A stretch of 32,621 bases of DNA from Treponema sp. UBA2869. Lineage in GTDB: Bacteria > Spirochaetota > Spirochaetia > Treponematales > Treponemataceae. The first letter of the stretch is position 1. Every line of letters starts with the position of its first letter. The stretch is taken from contig DEEV01000116.1 in the NCBI GenBank assembly GCA_002350445.1, positions 5,817 to 38,437 of the forward strand, in the 5' to 3' direction. The notes beneath the pieces are model-generated. The model was not told where the DNA came from and searched no databases. It saw only the letters and a program-made list of their open reading frames with translations. Positions 25,351-32,621 of the stretch are shown one piece after another. A program made the position numbers and the translations under genes.

Positions 25351-26478
25351 TTATTTTTTAATAAAGTTCAACAGCGAGTAAGCGTTGCTTCCCAAATTGT
25401 GATGCGCACAGTTTAACTTAAAGCCGGCTGCTTCAATTGCATCTACCAGCTCCTGATAGCGGTACATCTTGCTGTTTCCGTTTGCAATACAGGTAAAATA
25501 AAGCGAAGTTCCCATAAGCGAATAGGCACTTGCTTCAAATTTCTGTTTGTCCCACAAAGGTTCAAGAACCCACACATTTGTATTTTCATTTGCGGCCTCG
25601 TAAACCTTGCGAAGAATTTTTGTAATCTGATGAAGGCTAAAACAGTCCAAAAACTGGCTCATCCAGACTGCATCCGGGTTTGCAGGAAGCTTTGTAGAAT
25701 CCTGCAGAATATTTCCCATGCAAAAATCAATTCGGTCTGCAAAACCTGCTTCTGCGGCATTCTTTTTTGCAACTTCGGCCTGCCCTGGTAAATCGCAGAT
25801 TGTCATTTTTACGTCTGAATTGTAACGGCAGCAGGTTAAAGACCATTTTCCTGTGTTTCCGCCAATGTCCAGAATGTGCTTTGGCTTTTTTGCAAAAACA
25901 ATTGGCAGTGCTTCCGGAAACGCAATATCCGAATAAAAGTGGTCAAATTCAAACCAGGATTTTTTAGGCTGGTCGGGCAGCGTAGAAAGCGCTTCGTAAA
26001 CGGTTGTCCATTTATCGCCAAAAACCTTAAGCCCTTCAGGCTTTCCGTTTTTAATTGATTTTTCCAGATCCCACGCGCCCTCATAACAGATATCATTTGT
26101 AAACCAGAAGTTCACGCGGGTTAAATCATCCTCTAAAAGCATCCAGCCGGTTTTTCCAAGTGTATACTTTTCGGTTTTTGGGTCAGATTCAGAGTCTTGA
26201 GTAAGCTTAATTACGTTCATTCCCAACGCCATTTCGCAAAGAACGCCAACCCCATATTCAGAAATTTCTGTTTTAGTGGCAAGCGCAGCGCGTGTAATTC
26301 CTTCGTCTCCGGCTTCTTCAATAGCACGCAGAATTCCAAGGTTAAGCATGGCTTTTACCGCCTGAAAAGCAAGCGGCGCAAACGCAATTTTCTGTGCTTC
26401 AAATTTTGCATCAACAGCACGAATATCATCAGTTTTATATTTTTCTATATTAAAGTACGCTTTGTCAGTCTGATTCAT
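25351..26478 (-). CDS. SAM-dependent methyltransferase of the APE cluster
   Basis: A 375-residue class I methyltransferase with a winged-helix-like N-terminal half and a Rossmann domain. The SAM-binding motif I is HILDIGGNTGKWSL, the acidic ribose-binding segment is MTICDLPGQ, and DRIDFCMGNIL follows, as in the O-methyltransferase (Methyltransf_2) group. It probably methylates the aryl head group or its hydroxyl; position and substrate are not shown by sequence. I place the start at 26478, not the upstream in-frame start at 26514. A good promoter covers 26486-26514, so an mRNA from it could not contain the earlier start. There is no Shine-Dalgarno sequence, which fits a leaderless transcript. 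First gene of the cluster. Confidence 0.85.
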   Translation of the reverse strand: MNQTDKAYFNIEKYKTDDIRAVDAKFEAQKIAFAPLAFQAVKAMLNLGILRAIEEAGDEGITRAALATKTEISEYGVGVLCEMALGMNVIKLTQDSESDPKTEKYTLGKTGWMLLEDDLTRVNFWFTNDICYEGAWDLEKSIKNGKPEGLKVFGDKWTTVYEALSTLPDQPKKSWFEFDHFYSDIAFPEALPIVFAKKPKHILDIGGNTGKWSLTCCRYNSDVKMTICDLPGQAEVAKKNAAEAGFADRIDFCMGNILQDSTKLPANPDAVWMSQFLDCFSLHQITKILRKVYEAANENTNVWVLEPLWDKQKFEASAYSLMGTSLYFTCIANGNSKMYRYQELVDAIEAAGFKLNCAHHNLGSNAYSLLNFIKK

Positions 26479-26485
26479 AATCAAA

Positions 26486-26514
26486 ATAATAAAATAATTC
26501 ATAAAAACTGACAA
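26486..26514 (-). promoter_or_regulatory. Promoter of the methyltransferase-apeC-apeD transcript
   Basis: On the minus strand TTGTCA (26514-26509), a 17-base spacer and TATTAT (26491-26486) each match the sigma-70 consensus at five of six positions. The -10 ends seven bases before the ATG at 26478, so the transcript should start at or next to the start codon. Confidence 0.6.
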
Positions 26515-26543
26515 CTAAGAAAAATAATCTATCTCGCCTAAAT

Positions 26544-26562
26544 TACTGCATTTTCCTTATGC
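26544..26562 (-). repeat. 19-base motif shared with 22102-22120 (inverted copy)
   Basis: On the minus strand this reads GCATAAGGAAAATGCAGTA, one base different from the plus-strand copy at 22102-22120. It lies about 30 bases upstream of the methyltransferase -35 and between two divergent genes. It also contains GCAT/ATGC arms spaced by seven bases. Confidence 0.5.
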
Positions 26563-26581
26563 ATTTTTTTGAAATCTGGCG

Positions 26582-26587
26582 TATGAT
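26582..26587 (+). promoter_or_regulatory. -10-like TATGAT placed 6 bases before the GH120 ATG
   Basis: TATGAT matches the consensus at five of six positions and lies six bases before the ATG, the same spacing as at 48-53. No ribosome binding site and no clear -35 are seen. Confidence 0.35.
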
Positions 26588-26593
26588 TAAAGA

Positions 26594-28636
26594 ATGAATT
26601 ATTTTGTAGATTGCGCTGCTAAGGCAGGCGGAGACGGTTCAGAAAAAAAACCTTTTAACAGGATTCAGCTGGCGGCTGATGTTGCAAAAGCCGGGGACGA
26701 AGTTATTGTTGCACCGGGGGTTTACCGCGAAAAAGTTGATCCTAAAAACGGCGGAACTAAGGAAAAACCGATTGTTTACCGTTCGCAAAAAATTCTTGGG
26801 GCACATATTTCCGGAGCAGAAAAGCTTGAAAGCTGGAAAAAGCTCGAAGGTTCAGTTTATACAGCGCGCATTTCGAATAAAATTTTTGGAGACTATAATC
26901 CGTATAAAACACTTGTAAGCGGCGACTGGTTTATTGCCTATTACATTGCACACACGGGCGACGTTTATTTAAACGGAAAATCAATGTACGAAGTGCAGAA
27001 CCTTGAGGAAGTAAAAAAAGGCGAAGTTTCTATTCCTTCCTGGGATCACGAGTTTTCAATTTACAAATGGTTTACAGAACAGGACGAACAGAAAGACGAA
27101 ACTGTTTTTTACGCAAATTTTCAGGACAAAGACCCAAATAAAGAGAATATCGAAATAAGTGTAAGAAACTCCTGCTTTTTCCCGTCACAAAAAGAAATAA
27201 ATTACATTACATTTTCGGGCTTTACAGTTTCGCAGGCGGCAACGCAATGGGCACCACCTACCGCTTTTCAGGAAGGAATAATTGGTCCGCACTGGGCAAA
27301 AGGCTGGATTATAGAAGACTGCGAAGTTTATGAATCAAAATGCTCGGGCATTTCGCTTGGAAAATATCTGCAGCCGGGCGACGACAACAAATGGCTTAAA
27401 ACTAAATACAAGGACGGAACCCAGACTCAACGCGACTGCGTTTGCCGCGCACAGGTTGAAGGCTGGACAAAAGAAAAAATAGGGTCCCACATTGTAAGGC
27501 GCTGTAATATTCACGACTGTGGACAAACCGGAATTGTAGGCCACCTTGGCGGTGCTTTTTCGATTATCGAAGAAAATCACATTCATCACATAAACAATAA
27601 GCAGAATCTGGCGGGCGCAGAAATTGGCGGAATAAAAATGCACGCTGCAATAGACTGCATTTTCAGAAAAAATCACATTCACCATTGTACCCGCGGACTA
27701 TGGCTCGACTGGCAGGCACAGGGCACCCGCGTTACACAAAATCTTTTCCACGACAATGTTTTGCCAAAAGAATACAATCAGAACAAAGAAAGTCTGCCGG
27801 GAAGTGCCGAAGATTTATTTATTGAAGTTTCACACGGACCAACGCTTGTAGACAACAACATTTTCCTTTCGGACAAGGCAGTTAAACTTGCAACACAGGG
27901 CGTTGCACTGGTACACAATCTGATTGCCGGAAGCTTTACTGCAGTTGGCCGCGGCGTAAACAACGGCTCTCCAACACGTGTTTCACCGCGCTACACGCCT
28001 TACCATTTTCCTCATCAGACCGAAGTAAAAGGTTTTATGACAATTCTGCATGGTGACTGTAAATTTTATAACAACATTTTTATTCAGCAGCCTTTGCGTC
28101 CTATGCTTGTGCAGGACATGGAAAATCACAAAAAAGATGAATGGGACGACGCAAACCTTTACGCCGGCACCGCACCTTTTGATTTTTGCCCGACATTCGA
28201 AGAATGGAAAGCACAGTTCGAAGGCTACTGCGGAATGGGCTCCGTTACAACCGACCGCTACTACAGCGAACTTCCGGTTTGGGCCGAAGGAAACGTTTAT
28301 TTAAACGGCGCAAAACCAATGAAAAAAGAAAAGACTTTGTTCTGCGACAATAAAAACAAGGTGACAATTGGCGTTGAAGAAAAAGAAGGAAAAATCTATT
28401 TAAAGACAAACCTTTATGATTTGCTTAAAAACGGCTCAATTCCAGAGGCGGACGCAAAATGCAGGCTTTTAAAAACCGACGACATTGAAATGGCTTTTGA
28501 ACCCGAAGAAAAATACGAAAATCCGGACGGAAGCGCAATCACTTTTGACACGGACTTTTTCGGAAAAAAACGCGGCTCGTCGCCGCTTGCAGGAGCTTTT
28601 TCAGACGGCGAAGAGCTGAAGAATCCGCTTTTTTAG
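26594..28636 (+). CDS. GH120-family beta-xylosidase (right-handed beta-helix glycosidase)
   Basis: A 680-residue protein of the parallel beta-helix fold. It shares long landmark segments with the GH120 beta-xylosidase XylC of Thermoanaerobacterium saccharolyticum: GDVYLNGKSMYEV, QWAPPTAFQEG, GPHWAKGWIIEDC, CGQTGIVGHLGG and GLWLDWQAQGTRV. By that comparison the nucleophile is Asp372 (LWLDW) and the acid/base is Glu411 (FIEVSHGP). Between them is an insertion of about 16 residues relative to XylC as I recall it. There is no signal peptide, so it probably acts in the cytoplasm on imported xylo-oligosaccharides, releasing xylose. It is divergent from the APE cluster and ends 2 bases from the converging trp gene. 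The family is firm; substrate is inferred. Confidence 0.88.
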   Translation: MNYFVDCAAKAGGDGSEKKPFNRIQLAADVAKAGDEVIVAPGVYREKVDPKNGGTKEKPIVYRSQKILGAHISGAEKLESWKKLEGSVYTARISNKIFGDYNPYKTLVSGDWFIAYYIAHTGDVYLNGKSMYEVQNLEEVKKGEVSIPSWDHEFSIYKWFTEQDEQKDETVFYANFQDKDPNKENIEISVRNSCFFPSQKEINYITFSGFTVSQAATQWAPPTAFQEGIIGPHWAKGWIIEDCEVYESKCSGISLGKYLQPGDDNKWLKTKYKDGTQTQRDCVCRAQVEGWTKEKIGSHIVRRCNIHDCGQTGIVGHLGGAFSIIEENHIHHINNKQNLAGAEIGGIKMHAAIDCIFRKNHIHHCTRGLWLDWQAQGTRVTQNLFHDNVLPKEYNQNKESLPGSAEDLFIEVSHGPTLVDNNIFLSDKAVKLATQGVALVHNLIAGSFTAVGRGVNNGSPTRVSPRYTPYHFPHQTEVKGFMTILHGDCKFYNNIFIQQPLRPMLVQDMENHKKDEWDDANLYAGTAPFDFCPTFEEWKAQFEGYCGMGSVTTDRYYSELPVWAEGNVYLNGAKPMKKEKTLFCDNKNKVTIGVEEKEGKIYLKTNLYDLLKNGSIPEADAKCRLLKTDDIEMAFEPEEKYENPDGSAITFDTDFFGKKRGSSPLAGAFSDGEELKNPLF

Positions 28637-28638
28637 CC

Positions 28639-30849
28639 TTAATTCTGACCGGACAGTTCTTTTGCCTTGGCTTCTACAGTCTGGGCAAGTTTTTCTACAT
28701 CATTCTGATTTTCAGTGATGATTCTTACAAAAACAGAACCTGCAACAATTGCTTCTACAGAATCTGCAAGAACCTTTGCCTGATTTCCGTTCGAAATTCC
28801 AAAACCGCCGTAAACCTTGCTGCCACCGGCACTTACCTTATTCAGGAACGAAATTGTTTCGTCACTGATTTTTGTGTCTGTTCCGGTAATTCCGGTTCTA
28901 AGAGCTGCATAAATATATGGGAAACCGGCATTTGCAAGTTTTTCCAAGCGGTCAGCGCTCATAGAAGGTGCCGCAACCGGAATATTAATCATTCCGTATT
29001 TTTTGCAGGAAGCAGTTAAACCTTCGTCATGATCAAAAGGCAGATCAGGAATAATCATACCGCTTACACCGGCTTCTGAAGCCTTTTTGCAGAATTCATC
29101 CACACCGGGAGTATAAACCAGGCTTCCGTAACTCATAAGGTAAATTGCAGTATCTGGAAATTCCTTGTGAATTTGCGCTATGAATTTTAAACCGTCCGCA
29201 GTTTTATAAGAACGTTCCAGAACCTTTGTACATGCAGTTTGAATTGCAGGACCGTCGGCACTTGGATCAGAAAACGGCAGCTGAATTTCAAGAATATCGG
29301 CACCGCCTTTTACAAGCGAACGCGCCGCTGTAAGAGCAAGTTCATTTGTCGGATAGCCTGCAACAAGATGGCTCATCAATTTGATTTTTTTATATCCAGC
29401 ATTTTCAAAGAATTCTTTCATTTTTTCCTCGCTTTTTATTCCTGTACAATTTTCGTTTTCTATTCCACCGGAAACATCAATTAATTCCGGAGCATTTTCT
29501 TTTATAACGTTGCCAACATTCTGCGGATTCAATCCACCGGCCAGCCACGTTCCTTTTTTTTCTGTTTTTGAATCAACCAGGACGCGCAGTTCACCTTTAG
29601 AAACCAGTTTTTCATATTCATCTGCATTTTCAGTTGCAAAATAATGTGGAAGCGACAGCAGATCCGGCGAAACGTTTTCATACGCAATTTTATGAAACTG
29701 AAGTGCATCAAACACGCCGCTTTTTACAAGCTCTGCCGCTTGCTTACTTTCCGGCGAATTTGTATCAACAACAACAGCTATTTTTTTTGCCTTAATTTGC
29801 CCAAGCCCGCACAAAAGCTTTTCCAGACGGTTTTCTTTTGTAACACTTCTTGCAAAAGCATCGGCAAACACAAAACCAACAAACGAAGCACCAAGTTTTT
29901 CTGCAAGAAGCGCATCTTCAAGGCGGGTCAGTCCGCAAATTTTGATTTTTGGATTTAAAGCATTGTCAAAATCATTCAGAGATTCTGCATATTCCTGCCA
30001 GAATTCGGCATTTTTTGTTGTGCCGGCATTCATAAACGAAGCTACAAGACCTTTGCGCAACTCTGGATTTTTTGCAGCCGCTTCGCCAAGTAAAAGCCCA
30101 GAAAAGCCCAGAGAACCGACAACTGAAGCACATTCATAATTTGTAACGCCGCTTTCAAAAACAATTCTGGTTTTCTCGCCTGCAATCTGTTTAATTTTTT
30201 TCATCATCATGCAGGGACGAAGCAAATCAATTTTAAAGTTCGAAAGATCGCGGCTGTTTACGCCAAAAACAAAGTTTTTCAGCGGAAGCTTATTGGCCGC
30301 AGAAAAAACAAAAGCCGTCTTTTTTACGTCTTCATCCGAACGAATTTCAACAAGAGCAGACATTCCAAACTGCGCAACCGCCTTTGCCATTTCCAAAAAT
30401 GTTTGTTCCGGCAAAATGCGCGCAATCAGCAAAACTGCATCTGCACCCGCACGGTAAGCAATTTCAACTTCATCTGCGCTTAAAAGGAAATCTTTGCGCA
30501 AAACAGCAGGTGCCGCACAGCCTGTTTCAGCCTCAAAATCATCTGCAGCACGGCAAACCTTCATTAAATCTTCGAGCGTGCCCTTAAAATAATTTGTCTC
30601 GGTAAGACAGGAAATTGCACGCGCCCCGCATTCCGCATACGAACGAGCAGTTTTATACGAATCAAGATTAGGCGAAATATCTCCTTTGCTCGGAGAAGCC
30701 CGCTTAACCTCCAGAATTACGCCCTTGTCCTTCAAAAAAGGATGAACCTTGCGCACCCGCTTTTCCGGGATTTTAATTCCAAAAGTAAGTCCGCTTGCGG
30801 CAATATCTGCCCGACGCTTTTCAATAATTTGAGTAAGAATATCAGCCAT
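28639..30849 (-). CDS. trpCFA: TrpC-TrpF-TrpA triple fusion: indole-3-glycerol-phosphate synthase, phosphoribosylanthranilate isomerase, tryptophan synthase alpha
   Basis: A 736-residue three-domain enzyme. TrpC (about 1-275) has Lys49 in LEVKRASPSKG, Lys119 in LRKDF, Glu168 and Asn198 (VNSRDL). TrpF (about 298-478) has the catalytic Cys305 in KICGLTR, Asp426 in VLVDSKTE, and DVSGGIE. TrpA (about 488-736) has Glu521 in DILEIQLPF and Asp532 in DPSADGP, the two catalytic acids of the alpha subunit. All three active sites look intact. It would carry out isomerisation and ring closure to indole-3-glycerol phosphate, then release indole, which needs a separate TrpB partner not seen here. The ATG overlaps the trpGD stop by 8 bases. 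A TrpCF fusion is common; adding TrpA is not. Confidence 0.93.
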   Translation of the reverse strand: MADILTQIIEKRRADIAASGLTFGIKIPEKRVRKVHPFLKDKGVILEVKRASPSKGDISPNLDSYKTARSYAECGARAISCLTETNYFKGTLEDLMKVCRAADDFEAETGCAAPAVLRKDFLLSADEVEIAYRAGADAVLLIARILPEQTFLEMAKAVAQFGMSALVEIRSDEDVKKTAFVFSAANKLPLKNFVFGVNSRDLSNFKIDLLRPCMMMKKIKQIAGEKTRIVFESGVTNYECASVVGSLGFSGLLLGEAAAKNPELRKGLVASFMNAGTTKNAEFWQEYAESLNDFDNALNPKIKICGLTRLEDALLAEKLGASFVGFVFADAFARSVTKENRLEKLLCGLGQIKAKKIAVVVDTNSPESKQAAELVKSGVFDALQFHKIAYENVSPDLLSLPHYFATENADEYEKLVSKGELRVLVDSKTEKKGTWLAGGLNPQNVGNVIKENAPELIDVSGGIENENCTGIKSEEKMKEFFENAGYKKIKLMSHLVAGYPTNELALTAARSLVKGGADILEIQLPFSDPSADGPAIQTACTKVLERSYKTADGLKFIAQIHKEFPDTAIYLMSYGSLVYTPGVDEFCKKASEAGVSGMIIPDLPFDHDEGLTASCKKYGMINIPVAAPSMSADRLEKLANAGFPYIYAALRTGITGTDTKISDETISFLNKVSAGGSKVYGGFGISNGNQAKVLADSVEAIVAGSVFVRIITENQNDVEKLAQTVEAKAKELSGQN

Positions 30850-32452
30850 TTAATTCTCCGCTGATTTTCTGAATTTCCTTAAGCTTTGCAAGAGCTTTTC
30901 CAGAATCAATTGCATCCAGAGCCATTGCGTAAGCATCTTTAAGCGTACGTGCCTTTCCGCAAAGATAAAGCACAGCCGCAGTATTTAGTCCAACCGCATA
31001 ACGTATTGTCTTTCTTCCGCCGCCGTTCATAACTTCTATTGCAAGAGCCGCATTGTCTGCGCCGTTTCCGCCCATAAGTTCGTTTTCGTCTGCACCCGTA
31101 ATTCCAAAATTTGCAGGGTCAATTACATACTGATTTTCGTTGCCCTTTTCATCAATCTGATAAACATGAGTCAACGCACACGGAGAAATTTCATCATATC
31201 CGTCGTCAGAATTTACAACCATAACGCGCTTTGCACCAAGCGATTTTGCCGCATGAGCGTAATCTTTAAGCAGCGTCTTTGAATAAACGCCAAGAACCTC
31301 GTATTCTGCGTTTGCAGGGTTCAAAAGAGGACCAAGCACGTTGAAAACCGTTTTAATTCCAAGAGCTTTTCGGATTGGAGCCGCAAAACGCATTGCCGCA
31401 TGATAAACCGGCGCCATCAAAAAGCCAAAACCTGTTTTTTTAATCAGTTCAGCAGTTTTATCCGGCGAAGCCATAATGTTAATTCCAAGATTTTCAAAGA
31501 AATCTGCCGCACCCGACTTAGAAGAAACCGCTCTGTTTCCATGCTTAGCCATTGGCTGACCGCAGCTTGCCGCAACAAGAGCCGACATCGAAGAAATATT
31601 GAATGAACCTTTTCCGTCGCCGCCGGTTCCTACAATTTCTGCAAGACCAATATTTTCCAGCGGAAATGGAGTTTTCTTTTTAAGCATTGCCGACGCCGCA
31701 CCAGACATTTCGTCCGCAGTAGGAAGTCCGCGCGCAGCCATAGCAGTAAGCACAGCCGCCGCAATTTTTTCGTCCATAGAACCTTCGGCAAGCTCGCCAA
31801 TAAAAGCTTCTGTCTGTTCGCGGCTCAAAGGCTTTTTCTCGTCAATCAACTGATTCAAAAGCTTCGAATAAGAAGTATTTTCGCGGCGGTAATTCAAAAA
31901 CGCCTTAAAAAGTTCATCGCCCTTTTCGCTGGCAATACTTTCCGGATGGAACTGAACGCCTTCAACAATCATTGTTTTGTGACGCACGCCCATAATATCG
32001 CCGTCCTTAGCGCGTGCACTAACTTCAAAATCAGGACTTAAAGTTGCTTCGTCAATGACAAGCGAATGATAACGCGTAAAACTGCACTTTGGTCCAACAT
32101 TTCTGAAAATTCCCTTTCCGTCAGTTGTGATTTCTTCTACAATTCCATGACGAATATATTTTGCACCAACAATTTTTGCACAAAAAGCCGCTCCAATTGC
32201 CTGATGTCCAAGACAAATTCCCAAAACCGGCAGTTTTCCCGCAAAATGGCGGATTGCTTCAATAGAAATGCCCGCTTCTTCCGGAGTTCCCGGTCCCGGT
32301 CCAACTACAATGTGGCTTGGTTTTGCCGCTTCAATTTCTGCAACAGTTGCTTCTTCAGAGCGGAAGACCATAACCTTGTCGCCCGAAACCCGCTCCAGGC
32401 TCTGAACAATATTAAAAGTAAAACTATCTTTGTTATCAATAAATGCAATCAT
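30842..32452 (-). CDS. trpGD: TrpG-TrpD fusion: anthranilate synthase amidotransferase and anthranilate phosphoribosyltransferase
   Basis: A 536-residue bifunctional enzyme. The TrpG glutaminase domain (1-190) has the oxyanion motif GPGPGTPEEAG, nucleophile Cys80 in LGICLGHQAIG, and the His169/Glu171 pair in VQFHPES. The TrpD domain (about 197-536) has GTGGD (275-279) with KGSFNIS, and KHGNR (303-307), which bind phosphoribosyl pyrophosphate. It supplies ammonia to TrpE and then transfers the phosphoribosyl group to anthranilate. TrpE is not in the window and may lie upstream beyond its edge. The start at 32452 has AAGGAG 6 bases before it; an in-frame extension to 32497 reads into a hairpin region and is rejected. 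The TrpGD fusion is known from E. coli. Confidence 0.94.
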   Translation of the reverse strand: MIAFIDNKDSFTFNIVQSLERVSGDKVMVFRSEEATVAEIEAAKPSHIVVGPGPGTPEEAGISIEAIRHFAGKLPVLGICLGHQAIGAAFCAKIVGAKYIRHGIVEEITTDGKGIFRNVGPKCSFTRYHSLVIDEATLSPDFEVSARAKDGDIMGVRHKTMIVEGVQFHPESIASEKGDELFKAFLNYRRENTSYSKLLNQLIDEKKPLSREQTEAFIGELAEGSMDEKIAAAVLTAMAARGLPTADEMSGAASAMLKKKTPFPLENIGLAEIVGTGGDGKGSFNISSMSALVAASCGQPMAKHGNRAVSSKSGAADFFENLGINIMASPDKTAELIKKTGFGFLMAPVYHAAMRFAAPIRKALGIKTVFNVLGPLLNPANAEYEVLGVYSKTLLKDYAHAAKSLGAKRVMVVNSDDGYDEISPCALTHVYQIDEKGNENQYVIDPANFGITGADENELMGGNGADNAALAIEVMNGGGRKTIRYAVGLNTAAVLYLCGKARTLKDAYAMALDAIDSGKALAKLKEIQKISGELNG

Positions 32453-32470
32453 TTTTTTCTCCTTTTGAAA

Positions 32471-32486
32471 GGGGGAAGTCTCCCCC
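32471..32486. other. GC hairpin upstream of trpGD
   Basis: GGGGGA (32471-32476) and TCCCCC (32481-32486) form a perfect six-pair hairpin with a 4-base loop, just upstream of the trpGD ribosome binding site. There is no U run. It could shape the leader of trpGD or belong to the repeat-like region that follows. Confidence 0.4.
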
Positions 32487-32621
32487 TGCGCGCCCACTTG
32501 CCTAACATCGAAGAACCGTTAAGAAAAATGCAATGCATTTTTTAGGTTCTACGAAAGAACGGCTCGCGAGATTTATCGAGCGCGTTGGTCGCTACCCTCT
32601 CTGCGGGGACACCCCGCAACG
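32487..32621. repeat. Hairpin-rich, GC-rich intergenic stretch at the window edge
   Basis: No gene is seen here. It holds AAAAATGC/GCATTTTT (32524-32531 and 32535-32542) around a 3-base loop, the palindrome CTCGCGAG near 32563, and TGCGGGG/CCCCGCA (32602-32608 and 32612-32618). The base composition is unlike the surrounding genes and resembles the GC-rich element at 9797-9925 in character, though not obviously in sequence. It is cut by the window end. Confidence 0.45.

Noticed and set aside
32453..32497. N-terminal extension of trpGD (starting 32497)
   Set aside because: It reads into a GC hairpin and precedes the conserved TrpG start; AAGGAG supports 32452.
32066..32545. Open frame of 159 codons antisense to trpGD
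   Set aside because: Opposite strand of the TrpG domain, Cys/Asn/Ser-rich composition and no domain; it is a shadow.
32453..32621. Trp leader peptide or T-box attenuator upstream of trpGD
   Set aside because: No Trp-codon run, T-box or terminator/antiterminator pair could be identified; the region is repeat-like and may lie inside a longer operon.

Overview
The window is most likely chromosomal DNA of a gut or rumen spirochaete, probably a Treponema. This is an inference from the moderately low GC, A/T-rich gene spacing, large lipoproteins with loose spirochaete-type lipoboxes, a xylan-type glycosidase and fused trp genes; there is no rRNA to confirm it. No tRNA, rRNA, CRISPR array, transposase or phage gene was seen. 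No gap between genes exceeds about 235 bases.

Layout. (1) 60-6560, plus strand: two very large tandem lipoproteins, each built of about four degenerate formylglycine-generating-enzyme-like (FGE-sulfatase/SUMF1) modules. (2) 6581-8434, minus: a DUF805 membrane domain fused to a beta-propeller-like region. (3) 8504-26478, minus: a near-complete aryl polyene (APE) pigment cluster in the classical order. Read in the direction of transcription it is methyltransferase, ApeC chain-length factor, ApeD acyltransferase, two acyl carrier proteins (ApeE, ApeF), ApeG membrane protein, ApeH AMP-ligase, ApeI dehydratase, glycosyltransferase, LpxL-type acyltransferase, LolA-like carrier, MMPL exporter, DUF3261 lipoprotein, ApeO ketosynthase, ApeP dehydratase, ApeQ ketoreductase, an unknown lipoprotein, and ApeR ketosynthase. 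(4) 22108-23735, plus: an insert that splits the APE cluster, holding a 5'-truncated gene remnant, a divergent Lgt-like membrane protein and a DUF975 membrane protein. (5) 26594-28636, plus: a GH120-type beta-xylosidase. (6) 28639-32452, minus: two tryptophan genes, a TrpG-TrpD fusion and a TrpC-TrpF-TrpA triple fusion.

How the parts work together. ApeH would load an aryl acid on an ACP. ApeR and the ApeO/ApeC pair extend it with malonyl units. ApeQ reduces and ApeI/ApeP dehydrate each added unit to give a conjugated polyene. ApeD, the glycosyltransferase and the LpxL-type acyltransferase would attach the chain to a lipid carrier. The MMPL protein, LolA-like protein and DUF3261 lipoprotein would move it to the outer membrane. 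No enzyme that makes the aryl starter is in the window.

Most notable points: an APE cluster in a probable spirochaete; a +1 frame break in apeG whose conserved tail reads in frame into apeH; the TrpC-F-A triple fusion without trpB; a divergent Lgt-like gene inserted in the cluster; promoters whose -10 box lies 6-7 bases before the ATG (leaderless candidates); two genes that start about 20 bases behind intrinsic terminators; and a near-identical 19-base motif, inverted, in the two divergent intergenic regions.
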